Program-made: the position numbers and the translations under genes | NCBI GenBank assembly: GCA_015060045.1 | Contig: SUZH01000003.1 | Coordinates: 167,865 to 231,864, forward strand | Source of the DNA: Rikenellaceae bacterium | GTDB taxonomy: Bacteria > Bacteroidota > Bacteroidia > Bacteroidales > Rikenellaceae | Length of the DNA stretch: 64,000 nucleotides | Direction: 5' to 3' | Notes under the pieces: generated by a model | Seen by the model: the letters and a program-made list of their open reading frames with translations, nothing else | Database searches by the model: none | Told to the model about the DNA's origin: nothing | Part shown: positions 55,207 through 63,509 of the stretch, one piece after another | How the letters are laid out: every line of letters starts with the position of its first letter | Numbering within the stretch: the first letter of the stretch is position 1

Positions 55207-55229
55207 CAACTTTTTAGCGTATAACGGAG

Positions 55230-55237
55230 CAAAGATA
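55230..55237 (-). promoter_or_regulatory. PBP1A-asd promoter -7 box
   Basis: Reads TATCTTTG on the minus strand, 23 bases before the first ATG of the PBP1A gene. Confidence 0.55.
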
Positions 55238-55266
55238 GTACTTATTTTTCAAATTATCTACGATAA

Positions 55267-58197
55267 TTAGAAAGGAAGTCCCAGCGAGGCTGCATACCAC
55301 ACCGTGCGATTCGAGAGGTAGAAGCACTTCAACGTGAAGGTCGAGGTGGCCGACGAGGGCATGCGGAGCACATTGAAATCGAACGCCAACTCGCCACCGG
55401 CCGACCAGGGTTGATAGGCTCGACCGCCATATCGGAAGGCGGCCATATCATACCCCACGCCAAGACGGATTCGCTTGATATAGAGCACCGAAGGGATACC
55501 CCACTCGGGATAGCACAGTGGCAATCGGTAGTTCACCGAAAGGGTCGTCATCTCATCGTCGGGCGAGAACGAAGAGGAGGCATAACCGCGCGGTGTCAAG
55601 ACCGACGAACGATAGGCCAGCGGACGCATGCCCGACGGGAAGCGATAACCGCCCGTCGCAAATTGATAGGAGGCCTCAAGCTGAATCGAGTGGTGCGCTC
55701 CCAAGCCGGGCAGGTAGAGACCGCCATAGAAGACCTGCATGCCTGCAAAGTCGCGATTCGTGGGGTTGAGCGCATGGCCCACCATCACCTGATAGCCCAA
55801 ACGGGGCAGGAAATCGCGGTGTGCCATCTTCAGTTGTTCGGCAAACGAGAGTGAAAGGGAGAGTTTATGCAGACCTTGATTATAGCCGAGTGTCGCCAGG
55901 TTACGGATCGTCGATCCCTCCCACTCGATGGCATCAAAATCGGCCACCTGACCATTCGAGTAGTTCCACCCTACGCCCAGCGTCAAACGTCGTACACTAC
56001 GACCGCGATCGAGGAGTAGCGGCAACGTGGCCGACGCGGTCACCGAGAAGTAGTCTTTGATCGAAGGCAGCGGCTGGTAGATGTATTTCTCCGTCTCACG
56101 ATCGTAGTAACCCACCGAGTAAACCTGCTGCGCACCGCCATACGTAGCATCCAGTCCCAGCTGCACACCGAGGCTGTTATTTCTCACACCGATCTTCCAG
56201 ATCGACTGCTCGTTTTCGTCCCAACCGTATGAGGCGTAGGCCTCGGTATTCGAGAGCAGGTTCTGCGACAGCAGGGTCACACCGATATTGGGGTCGAACG
56301 TATGCTCATCGACCGTCTCAAAGGGATCGAAGGCCACCGGTGCCCAACTATGCAGATTCAACCCGCGGAAAAATTTGCGATAGCGCTTGGCGGGATGCGT
56401 AGCCTGCTGTTTGGTCGCAACCGAGGGGGTATAGCGCACCGTATCGAGGTTAATCGTCTGCCAGGTGCGCCATGCGGGATTGACACGATTCTCGGGCAGA
56501 GCACTCCACCGCACCGTATCCTGCATCGGTTCGCTGATACGCGCCACGGCATAGCCGCGCCGATCGTACGAAGTCATCAGCACGCCCCACTGCGAGGGTG
56601 CAGGGGCAAAGGCACCATATTTCGATTCGGAGAGGCAATATTCCGTTCCCGTTGCGAGGTCGTAACGATGCACCTCATCCTTACCCGAGCGAATCGAGCC
56701 GAAGTAGAGTTTACCGTCGGCAGCACGCAGGTCACTCAAGGTCACATAGGCCGATTTTTGCAGCAGATGTACCCCTTGGTGGTCCAGGCGCGCCAAGGCC
56801 ATACCGTCGTCCGAAGTCAGCAACGTATAGTAGGCCTTTGTCACATCGTCCCATGCCAGGCCGTGCAACTCCACGCCGATGGGTAACGCGCAGATTTGCT
56901 CGCCATTCTCCAGCAACAGATAGCGACCCTCGGGACGATACTCCACCCAGGCCAGGCCACGCTCCGAGGGGGTCGGATAGAGGGCGTTGCCCTTCACCTC
57001 GCCCAGGCGCACGGGTCGCTGCTTATCGCCATTAAAATCGAGCATCCAAAGTTGCGAGCGCACTCGCTCCTCAAATAGGGTTGAAGCCTCATACTCACTC
57101 CAGTAGAGTTTCCCAGCGTAGCAGGCCGGACGAGTCGAGAGATAACCCACGCCCGCCACCTCGCGCTCATTTCCCTCCGAATCGAGGGTCACGATGCGGG
57201 CCGCGCGAGCCAAATCGGTCTTGACGGCCACCACCTCGGCCTCGGTCAACTGCAACGGCCAACGATAGGTCGTGTAGTTGGTCGAATCCATCGCCACCAG
57301 CGGACGATGATTCTCCTCCACCTCGGCCAGCGGTTTCCAATGGCGGTTGAGCGACTCGAAGGTATTGTAGAACAACTCGTTGGTCGTGGTATCGTAATAG
57401 CGTTTCAGACCCACATGCGTCGTGGCAAACACATAGGGATTACGCACGGCATAGCGTCCCACCTTATCCCACACATTCTCACCGTAATGATCGTAGGCGT
57501 AGGCACTCATCTGATAGCCCAGCTCATAATGATCGGGGATGTAGTCGCGGTACGACCCACAGAACCAGCGGTCGATATTTTTACGTTTTTTGCCCCTATG
57601 CGAAAGACCGATTTGATCACCAATCGCGCGATAACCCATCGAGAAAGAGGGCTGCAAGCCGCGTCCGTAGGTCGACATCGCCGTTTCGTTCATTACGGCA
57701 TCGCCCTCTACGGCCCACAACGGCATAAAGAGGAGGCTGGTGACCGTACCCTGTTGTCCGAGGAACCAGCTTAACACGCGCGGTACGCCCCGCTTCAGGT
57801 TGTTGTACTGCACGGCATGGCGATACTCATGGGCAACCAGCTGCTTGGTCCACGGCATCGAGTAGCTTGCCACGGCAGGCGTCGAGAGGTAATCGACACG
57901 CTTCGGGAGGTACATCACGATCGCGTTCGACTCCATATTTTCGGGGTGGAGAATAAAGGGGATATCGAGCGGTCCGCGACTGAAACCCTCGGCCACGTAA
58001 GGACGTACAGCCTCGACGTAATGCAACACACGCCGAGCCACCTGCTCCGCCGTATCGGGTGCAATTACGCGTACCCCTTCGCTGCGCAACTCTTGCCAAC
58101 GCATCGGGGCATCCGCACCCCAACTATAATATTGCGCCACAGCCGCCTGCCCTACAAAGAGCATCACGACCAGGCAGATTAACCTCCAACCCTTCAT
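55267..58197 (-). CDS. Predicted metalloprotease, beta-propeller and outer-membrane barrel fusion
   Basis: A 976-residue exported protein that I cannot assign to a named family. Signal: LICLVVMLFVGQAAVAQ. A peptidase-MA-like (gluzincin) domain covers about 30-250: the zinc motif VAHEYRHAVQY at 121-131 (His123, Glu124, His127), with a downstream Glu164 in PLWAVEGDAVMNETAMS. Residues about 290-590 show WD40/TolB-like propeller repeats (YFGSIRSGKDEVHRYDLATG). From about 640 to the end alternate beta strands typical of an outer-membrane barrel appear (TLGVGWNYSNGQVADF; YQFATGGYRFPSG), ending in Phe. It would place a protease and propeller in the periplasm, fixed to the outer membrane. It is a single-gene unit. 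Confidence 0.7.
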   Translation of the reverse strand: MKGWRLICLVVMLFVGQAAVAQYYSWGADAPMRWQELRSEGVRVIAPDTAEQVARRVLHYVEAVRPYVAEGFSRGPLDIPFILHPENMESNAIVMYLPKRVDYLSTPAVASYSMPWTKQLVAHEYRHAVQYNNLKRGVPRVLSWFLGQQGTVTSLLFMPLWAVEGDAVMNETAMSTYGRGLQPSFSMGYRAIGDQIGLSHRGKKRKNIDRWFCGSYRDYIPDHYELGYQMSAYAYDHYGENVWDKVGRYAVRNPYVFATTHVGLKRYYDTTTNELFYNTFESLNRHWKPLAEVEENHRPLVAMDSTNYTTYRWPLQLTEAEVVAVKTDLARAARIVTLDSEGNEREVAGVGYLSTRPACYAGKLYWSEYEASTLFEERVRSQLWMLDFNGDKQRPVRLGEVKGNALYPTPSERGLAWVEYRPEGRYLLLENGEQICALPIGVELHGLAWDDVTKAYYTLLTSDDGMALARLDHQGVHLLQKSAYVTLSDLRAADGKLYFGSIRSGKDEVHRYDLATGTEYCLSESKYGAFAPAPSQWGVLMTSYDRRGYAVARISEPMQDTVRWSALPENRVNPAWRTWQTINLDTVRYTPSVATKQQATHPAKRYRKFFRGLNLHSWAPVAFDPFETVDEHTFDPNIGVTLLSQNLLSNTEAYASYGWDENEQSIWKIGVRNNSLGVQLGLDATYGGAQQVYSVGYYDRETEKYIYQPLPSIKDYFSVTASATLPLLLDRGRSVRRLTLGVGWNYSNGQVADFDAIEWEGSTIRNLATLGYNQGLHKLSLSLSFAEQLKMAHRDFLPRLGYQVMVGHALNPTNRDFAGMQVFYGGLYLPGLGAHHSIQLEASYQFATGGYRFPSGMRPLAYRSSVLTPRGYASSSFSPDDEMTTLSVNYRLPLCYPEWGIPSVLYIKRIRLGVGYDMAAFRYGGRAYQPWSAGGELAFDFNVLRMPSSATSTFTLKCFYLSNRTVWYAASLGLPF

Positions 58198-58207
58198 CAG
58201 TAATTCC

Positions 58208-58242
58208 GAATTCTTAATTTTTAATTCTAAATTCTAAATTTT
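58208..58242. repeat. Dispersed AT-rich intergenic motif, copy 4
   Basis: GAATTCTTAATTTTTAATT and TTCTAAATT words between the 976-residue protein gene and the SUI1 gene. Confidence 0.5.
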
Positions 58243-58244
58243 CA

Positions 58245-58592
58245 CTAATTTCCTGCCTTCTTGCAGCGATAGCCGCTTTTCAGCAATAACTCCACCACAC
58301 GATCACGATGGTCACCCTGGATCAGGATCTCCCCCTCTTTGGCTGCACCGCCGACGCCACACTTCGTTTTGAGCTGCTTGGCCAGCGCCTGCAGATCCTC
58401 CTCGGCCCCCACAAAACCTTTGATCAAGGTGACCACCTTGCCTCCGCGCTGCTTGCGATCAAGCCACACGCGCAGATCCTGTTTCTCGGGCGCAAGCGTC
58501 TCCACCTGAGCGGGTTCATCGGTCTCAAACTCAAAATCGGGATTGGTCGAATAGACCATTCCGAGGCGTGCTTTCCAGTCGTTGTTTGCCAT
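58245..58592 (-). CDS. SUI1/eIF1-family protein (YciH-like)
   Basis: A 115-residue protein. It opens with NDWKARLGMVYSTNPDFEFE, the usual start of bacterial YciH, and the SUI1 domain follows: DLRVWLDRKQRGGKVVTLIKGFVGAEEDLQALAKQLKTKCGVGG and AKEGEILIQGDHRDRVVELLL. It resembles eukaryotic initiation factor 1 and is thought to act in translation initiation fidelity. The ATG at 58592 is right; an in-frame ATG at 58643 lies upstream of the promoter box. It is divergent from the DUF4435 gene. Confidence 0.92.
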   Translation of the reverse strand: MANNDWKARLGMVYSTNPDFEFETDEPAQVETLAPEKQDLRVWLDRKQRGGKVVTLIKGFVGAEEDLQALAKQLKTKCGVGGAAKEGEILIQGDHRDRVVELLLKSGYRCKKAGN

Positions 58593-58624
58593 CGTATCGT
58601 AAAAATTGGTAATTCCGTGATCTA

Positions 58625-58658
58625 TTTGTGCAAATTTAGTCATTTTTTTGTATCTTTG
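58625..58658 (+). promoter_or_regulatory. DUF4435 promoter, overlapping the SUI1 promoter
   Basis: TTTG at 58625-58628 and TATCTTTG at 58651-58658 with a 22-base spacer. Only 5 bases separate the -7 box from the ATG at 58664. The SUI1 box on the other strand (TAAATTTG, 58631-58638) lies inside it, so the two promoters probably compete. Confidence 0.6.
58631..58638 (-). promoter_or_regulatory. SUI1 promoter -7 box
   Basis: Reads TAAATTTG on the minus strand, 38 bases before the ATG at 58592. Confidence 0.5.
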
Positions 58659-58663
58659 TATAT

Positions 58664-59716
58664 ATGGCTTACAACTTTACGAAAACACTCAATCGGCTCA
58701 ACCCCTTTGGGAAGACCGATCACAATCCGGGCATCCCTACCCCGCTACCCGATACCTCCGACAAGCACCTCGTGAAGGTCTACGTCGAAGGCTATGAGGA
58801 TGTTGCCTTCTGGCGCGCCATCTTCGACCATTTTCGCAACCCCTACATCCGTTTCGAGATATCGGTACCGGATCGGGGCGACCTACCGAAGGGTAAGAAG
58901 GTGATTTTGAGCATGATTCCCCAGTCATCGGAGGATATGGTGTTATGCGTCGATTCCGACTTCGACTACCTCTTCGAGGGGACAACCGAGACGGCCCACC
59001 TGGTCAACGATTCGCCCTTCCTGTTCCACACCTACGCCTACGCGACGGAGAACTACCTCTGTTATGCTCCTTCGTTGCATAACGTCTGCGTCAAGGCAAC
59101 CAAGAACGACACGCGCATCTTCGACTTCGTCCACTTCATGGAGGGCTACTCGCGGACGATCTATCCGTTGTTCGTCTGGTATGCCTTCTCGGCCCAGATG
59201 GAGCACCACCACATCTTCCCGTTGGCCGACTTCAAGGCTGCCGTCCGCCTCGGCTACCTCGACCTGACGAACAATGGTGACAATACCCTGCTGTGGTTGG
59301 GACGTAACGTAGCGCGTCGTGAGCGGATGTTGCGCGAGAAGAATCCGAAGCTGATCCAGCCCATGGAGCGTTTCGAGCAGTTGCTCGCTGCCCGCGGCGT
59401 AACGCCCGAAACGACCTACCTCTACATGCACGGCCATACGTTGATGGACAACGTGGTGATGGTCTGCCTGGAGAATGTCTGCGACAAGCTCAAGGAGATG
59501 TCGATTGCCCGCATTCACGCCTCGGACAAAACCGGCGTAGCGCTAAAAAATGAGCTGGCCAACTACAAGAATGCCACCCGCTCGATCCGCGACGTATTAC
59601 TCGACAACGAGAACTATACCGATTGCCCGCTCTACAAGCTGGTCAAAAAGGACATCGAAGAGTACCTGGCAAGGGCTATTCAGAAATTGCAAACACAAGG
59701 CACAGATGAAAAATAG
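58664..59716 (+). CDS. DUF4435 protein with TOPRIM-like acidic motifs
   Basis: A 350-residue soluble protein. The N-terminal part has a TOPRIM-like pattern: Glu42 in VKVYVEGYEDVAFWRAIF, and Asp97-x-Asp99 in DMVLCVDSDFDYL. FHTYAYATENYLCYAPSL follows, the usual segment after the TOPRIM in DUF4435. The C-terminal half is helical, with TTYLYMHGHTLMDNVVMVCLENVC and ASDKTGVALKNELANYKN. DUF4435 is the fold of AriB, the effector of PARIS anti-phage systems, where an ABC ATPase partner (AriA) is next door. Here no ATPase gene is adjacent, so a defence role is uncertain. Codon use is like the core genome. Confidence 0.85.
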   Translation: MAYNFTKTLNRLNPFGKTDHNPGIPTPLPDTSDKHLVKVYVEGYEDVAFWRAIFDHFRNPYIRFEISVPDRGDLPKGKKVILSMIPQSSEDMVLCVDSDFDYLFEGTTETAHLVNDSPFLFHTYAYATENYLCYAPSLHNVCVKATKNDTRIFDFVHFMEGYSRTIYPLFVWYAFSAQMEHHHIFPLADFKAAVRLGYLDLTNNGDNTLLWLGRNVARRERMLREKNPKLIQPMERFEQLLAARGVTPETTYLYMHGHTLMDNVVMVCLENVCDKLKEMSIARIHASDKTGVALKNELANYKNATRSIRDVLLDNENYTDCPLYKLVKKDIEEYLARAIQKLQTQGTDEK

Positions 59717-59753
59717 CGATTCAAGACTCTAAGAATCCTACTAAACAGAACGA

Positions 59754-59796
59754 AGAACGTCATGCTTTGCTTACCAGCAGGCATGACGTTCTCTTT
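59754..59796. terminator. Hairpin between the DUF4435 and fbp genes
   Basis: AGAACGTCATGC and GCATGACGTTCT form a perfect 12-bp stem with a 15-base loop, followed by CTTTTC. It lies between convergent genes. Confidence 0.7.
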
Positions 59797-59813
59797 TCGT
59801 TAAAATCACTTTG

Positions 59814-61799
59814 CTATCGCTCCTTGATATAGCCGCGGCGATAGGCTCGCAGGAGGTTTTTCAGATCCTCGATCTGCTCGCGCAGATCACGACCCACATC
59901 CGTATCGCTCACCATCTCACGGCGCCCCATCATCTCGACAATCTGCGTCGTGGAGTGAATGTCCGTACCATTGAGGATAGCCTCCTCGGCCGACATAAAG
60001 GGCTCATGCTGCACGAGTTGGAAGCCGCGGCTATGGTAAACCAACGTATAGCCGGCGATACCCGTCTTATTGTGGTAGGCCTTGGCAAAACCGCCATCGA
60101 TCACCATCAGTCGGCCATCGGCCTTGATCGGGTTCTCGCCCTTACCGGCACGCACCGGCACGTGGCCGTTGATGATGTGGCGATGCGAGCCCGTTACGCC
60201 AAACTCGTCGAGGATCCGTTCGCACACCTCGGCCGAATCGCGCAGGGTGTAATAGGCCCCCTTCTCCTCCTTGTGGGTCGCTGCATCTTCGATGAAGTAA
60301 CGCTCGAAAGTGGCCATCTTCGACTTACCGAACAGCGGCGAATCGGCTCCGCTCCAAAGGTACCAGAAGTAGTCGATGGCGAAGTTGCGCTCCTCCTTGT
60401 CGGCACCCAGATCGAAGGCCGTACGCACCACCTGATCCACGCGCTGCATCAACTCCTTACCCTTGGCCGTCGTCTGGCCGATCGTCACCTCGCGCAACGA
60501 ACCGTCCTCATTAAGCGGCACCGAAGCATGGAACAGGAGGTTCGAGTTGTAGATCTCGTACATGCTGCCGTGCGAGAGGAGGCAACCGACGTGGGTACGC
60601 AGGCGCTCGCTGATCATGAACGAGTGTTTGAGACGCTCCATCAGATCGGCCTCCTCGGCTGTCAGGACGTAGGGATCCGAGGGATCGAGCGTCGGGAAAT
60701 TACTATCGATCAGCGGATAGGTCACCCCATCGAGGGTGATCGTACCGGTCTTCTTATCGATGTGCTCCAGGATGCAACGATGCTCCATACCCCACTGCGG
60801 GTGGGCCTTGCACATCGCCCCCTCCAACTTGAAGCCGATAATCGTGATCGCCTTGTGCATCTGGGCAATCAGGCGCAGGGTCTTTTCATTCAAATCGGGG
60901 CGGTTACCCTCTACGTGCGGTGCAAAGATGCGGCAATCATCGTCGGCATAGTTCTCCATGGCGAAGGTTGCCAGCGGTACCATATTGATTGCATAGCCAT
61001 CCTCCAACGTAAAGGTATTAGCATAACGCAACGAGAGGCGCAGGACGCTGGCAATACAGCACATATTACCCGCCGCGGCACCCATCCACAGCACATCGTG
61101 GTTACCCCACTGGATATCGAAGTGGTGGTAGTCGCAGAGGGTATCGAGGATGAGGTGTGCTCCCGAACCACGGTCGAAGATATCGCCCAGGATATGAAGA
61201 CGGTCGATCGAGAGGGTCTGAATCAGGTAGCAGAGTGCCACGATAAAATCGTCGGCACGGCGCGTCGAGACGATCGTCTGCACGATAACATTGAGGTAGG
61301 CCTGTTTGTTGCTCACATCGGAGGTCTCGTGCAAGAGCTCCTCGATGATGTAGGCATACTCCTCGGGCAAGCTCTTGCGCACCTTCGAACGGGTATATTT
61401 CGACGAGACATCGCGGCAGAGGACAATGAGTCGATTGAGGGTCGAGGTGTAGAACTCGTCGAGGTTCGACTCGGTACGGCGCACCAACTTGAGCTTCTGC
61501 TCGGGATAGTAGATGAGCGTGCAGAGCTCCTTAATTTGGTCGTGCGTAAGGGTTTGGCCAAAGAGTTCCTTCACCTTGCGCTTGATGTTACCCGAAGCGT
61601 TGCGGATGACGTGCTGGAAGGCCTCATTCTCACCATGCAGGTCGGCCAGGAAGTGCTCCGTGGGCTTCGGCAGGTGGAGAATGGCCTCCAGGTTGATAAT
61701 CTCGGCCGTCACGCTCGACACGGTCGGAAAGTCGCGTGCGAGGAGTTTGAGGTAACGCAAATCCCCCTTTACATCGCGTTTAGTGAGCTCGTTTGCCAT
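59814..61799 (-). CDS. fbp: Fructose-1,6-bisphosphatase, class III
   Basis: A 661-residue enzyme of the Firmicutes-type (class III) FBPase, in the metallophosphoesterase superfamily. Metal-site motifs: IDRLHILGDIFDRGSGAHLILD, then HFDIQWGNHDVLWMGAAAGN, and HIINGHVPVRAGKGENPIKADGRLMVIDGGFAKAYH. The long N-terminal extension (about 170 residues) is normal for this class. It makes fructose-6-phosphate in gluconeogenesis, opposite to pfkA. A Shine-Dalgarno AAGGAG lies eight bases before the ATG, unusual here, and a full consensus promoter stands at 61851-61882. Confidence 0.96.
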   Translation of the reverse strand: MANELTKRDVKGDLRYLKLLARDFPTVSSVTAEIINLEAILHLPKPTEHFLADLHGENEAFQHVIRNASGNIKRKVKELFGQTLTHDQIKELCTLIYYPEQKLKLVRRTESNLDEFYTSTLNRLIVLCRDVSSKYTRSKVRKSLPEEYAYIIEELLHETSDVSNKQAYLNVIVQTIVSTRRADDFIVALCYLIQTLSIDRLHILGDIFDRGSGAHLILDTLCDYHHFDIQWGNHDVLWMGAAAGNMCCIASVLRLSLRYANTFTLEDGYAINMVPLATFAMENYADDDCRIFAPHVEGNRPDLNEKTLRLIAQMHKAITIIGFKLEGAMCKAHPQWGMEHRCILEHIDKKTGTITLDGVTYPLIDSNFPTLDPSDPYVLTAEEADLMERLKHSFMISERLRTHVGCLLSHGSMYEIYNSNLLFHASVPLNEDGSLREVTIGQTTAKGKELMQRVDQVVRTAFDLGADKEERNFAIDYFWYLWSGADSPLFGKSKMATFERYFIEDAATHKEEKGAYYTLRDSAEVCERILDEFGVTGSHRHIINGHVPVRAGKGENPIKADGRLMVIDGGFAKAYHNKTGIAGYTLVYHSRGFQLVQHEPFMSAEEAILNGTDIHSTTQIVEMMGRREMVSDTDVGRDLREQIEDLKNLLRAYRRGYIKER

Positions 61800-61805
61800 A
61801 ATTTT

Positions 61806-61811
61806 CTCCTT
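61806..61811 (-). promoter_or_regulatory. Shine-Dalgarno sequence of fbp
   Basis: Reads AAGGAG on the minus strand, 6 bases before the ATG at 61799. Most genes in this window have no such sequence. Confidence 0.6.
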
Positions 61812-61850
61812 AAATCAGGTTGCGGGGCTATCCCCACAACTACATTCATA

Positions 61851-61882
61851 CAAATTTAAGGATAATTTTTGCTTTTTGCAAA
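61851..61882 (-). promoter_or_regulatory. fbp promoter
   Basis: On the minus strand TTTG (61879-61882), a 20-base spacer and TAAATTTG (61851-61858). Full consensus. Confidence 0.7.
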
Positions 61883-61897
61883 TGGAAAATTTCAAAA

Positions 61898-62100
61898 GAG
61901 GCCGGCTAAGAGCCGACTTTTGAGATTGGGCCATCAGTACCACGACCGCTTTTTCTTTTTAGGCAAGAAGATTTCGGGCTTCGTGAAGTAAGCCCCGGAT
62001 GGCCGGCTAAGAGCCGGCTTTTGAGAAAGAGGTCGTCAGCACACGACCGTTTTTTGATTTTAGAGGAGCAGATTTTGTCATGACGCAGTTCGGCCTGGAT
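61898..62100 (+). repeat. Two tandem copies of a ~100-base structured element
   Basis: GGCCGGCTAAGAGCCG starts at 61900 and again at 62001 (101 bases apart). Each copy goes on with an AC...TTTTGAGA word, a segment ending CACGACCG, a T-run, and an AG-rich tail with AGATTT. In copy 2, GCCGGCT/AGCCGGC and GGTCGT/ACGACC form two hairpins, and six T follow the second. No open frame fits. With the flanking hairpin it fills the 373-base gap between fbp and lysC. Confidence 0.65.
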
Positions 62101-62133
62101 GGGACATACTGAGCGTATTTCCCATTCAGGCCG
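62091..62133. repeat. 14-bp inverted repeat after lysC
   Basis: CGGCCTGGATGGGA and TCCCATTCAGGCCG (one G-T pair) flank a 15-base loop, about 40 bases past the lysC stop codon. No T-run on either side; it may stabilise the lysC mRNA end. Confidence 0.6.
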
Positions 62134-62172
62134 GACAAGGAAGGGCGAAAGGTGCCCTATAAAATCGAAAAA

Positions 62173-63429
62173 CTATTGATGTTTGCGAACAATACGCACC
62201 GTCGCCTGCGTCGACTGCTTGACAAAGACTTGCGGGCCACGGGCATACTTACGCCAGAGTTCGTCGGTATAACCACGAATGGTCAGCAGCTCCATGTTCT
62301 CGGCTTTCATCACGTCGAAGCCACCCTTACGCAGAGCTGCTACCGCCTCGCTGATGTGCCAGGACTGATCAACACAAAGGCTGAGGTTCACGGCCGAGTT
62401 GTGGATCAGATTGACCTTGACGCGGTACTTCTCCAAGAGGGCGAAGATCTTGGCAAACTTCTCCTCCAAGACAAACGAGAAGTCACGCGAACGGATGGTG
62501 AGCAGCACCTGATCCTTCTTCAGAATCAGGATGGGTACATCAACCTTGGCCGACATACCGCGGATAACCGTTCCGGGCTTTCGCTTATCGCCAAAGGGGC
62601 GCACATAGAGCGGAATGTTCTTATTCTGCAGAGGCTTGATGGTGCGCGGGTGAATGATCTGTGCACCGCTATAAGCCAACTCAATGGTATCGAGGTAGTT
62701 CAACTCGGCAATCTGCACGGCATCGGGGAAGATCTTGGGGTCGGCATTCAACACGCCGTCCACATCCTTCCACACGGCCATCGACTCGGCATCGAGGATG
62801 TTGGCCACCACGGCAGCCGAGTAGTCCGAGCCCTCACGGCCGAGGGTAGTCGTCGTACCGTCGGGAGCACCGCCGATAAAGCCCTGGCCCACGAAGATCG
62901 TACCACCGGCCTCCTGCAAAGCAGCCTTCAGGAGGGGTGTCGAAGCCTCAATATCCACCTCGGCATCCTTATGGCGCTGCTCGGTGCGGATTGCCTGACG
63001 CATATCGATCCAGCTGTTTTTCAAGCCGGCATAGTTCAGGTACTCTGAAATAATGGTGGTCGAGATCAACTCACCATAGGCCACGATGCGGTCATACCAC
63101 GCCTCGGCCTCCTCGGCCGTGTAGTTATTGGCTGCCACAAAGGCCTCCAGATCGGCAAACAGGGCCTCGACACGCTCCAACTTTTTCGGGCCGTGCCACA
63201 AATCCGAGATGATCGAGGCATGATTTTCGCGAATGAGGTCAATCTCGGCCTGGGCTGCAGCCGGATCATGTTTCTGTGCCGCCGCAAAGACACGCTCCAA
63301 GGCGTTGGTCGTCTTACCCATGGCCGAAACAATGATAAAGAGCTGCTGCTCCTCGTCGATAATTTGGCGCAGATTGCGCACGCCATCGGCATTCTTCACC
63401 GAGGCACCACCGAATTTATATACTTTCAT
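62173..63429 (-). CDS. lysC: Aspartate kinase
   Basis: A 418-residue monofunctional aspartokinase; it makes aspartyl phosphate, the first step toward lysine, threonine and diaminopimelate. Kinase start: MKVYKFGGASVKNADGVRN. Further motifs: GFIGGAPDGTTTTLGREGSDYSAA and VWKDVDGVLNADPKIFPDA. The C-terminal quarter holds two ACT-like regulatory segments (VLLTIRSRDFSFVLEEKFAKI; HNSAVNLSLCVDQSWH), as expected for feedback control. It lacks a fused homoserine dehydrogenase. The ATG at 63429 begins exactly at the conserved start; an in-frame ATG further upstream lies beyond the promoter. It is divergent from dapD of the same pathway. Confidence 0.95.
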   Translation of the reverse strand: MKVYKFGGASVKNADGVRNLRQIIDEEQQLFIIVSAMGKTTNALERVFAAAQKHDPAAAQAEIDLIRENHASIISDLWHGPKKLERVEALFADLEAFVAANNYTAEEAEAWYDRIVAYGELISTTIISEYLNYAGLKNSWIDMRQAIRTEQRHKDAEVDIEASTPLLKAALQEAGGTIFVGQGFIGGAPDGTTTTLGREGSDYSAAVVANILDAESMAVWKDVDGVLNADPKIFPDAVQIAELNYLDTIELAYSGAQIIHPRTIKPLQNKNIPLYVRPFGDKRKPGTVIRGMSAKVDVPILILKKDQVLLTIRSRDFSFVLEEKFAKIFALLEKYRVKVNLIHNSAVNLSLCVDQSWHISEAVAALRKGGFDVMKAENMELLTIRGYTDELWRKYARGPQVFVKQSTQATVRIVRKHQ

Positions 63430-63450
63430 CGTTTTCCTGATTACAGGGTG

Positions 63451-63458
63451 CAAAGTTA
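63451..63458 (-). promoter_or_regulatory. lysC promoter -7 box
   Basis: Reads TAACTTTG on the minus strand, 21 bases before the ATG at 63429. Confidence 0.55.
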
Positions 63459-63471
63459 GAAAAAAAATGGT

Positions 63472-63479
63472 TACCTTTG
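63472..63479 (+). promoter_or_regulatory. dapD promoter -7 box
   Basis: TACCTTTG, 30 bases before the dapD ATG. It lies 13 bases from the lysC box, facing the other way. Confidence 0.55.
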
Positions 63480-63509
63480 ATCGCAAGAAAACAAAAACAA
63501 CATCAGAAT

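Noticed and set aside
59811..61859. 682-codon open frame antisense to fbp
   Set aside because: FBPase motifs are complete on the minus strand; the antisense product has no recognisable feature.
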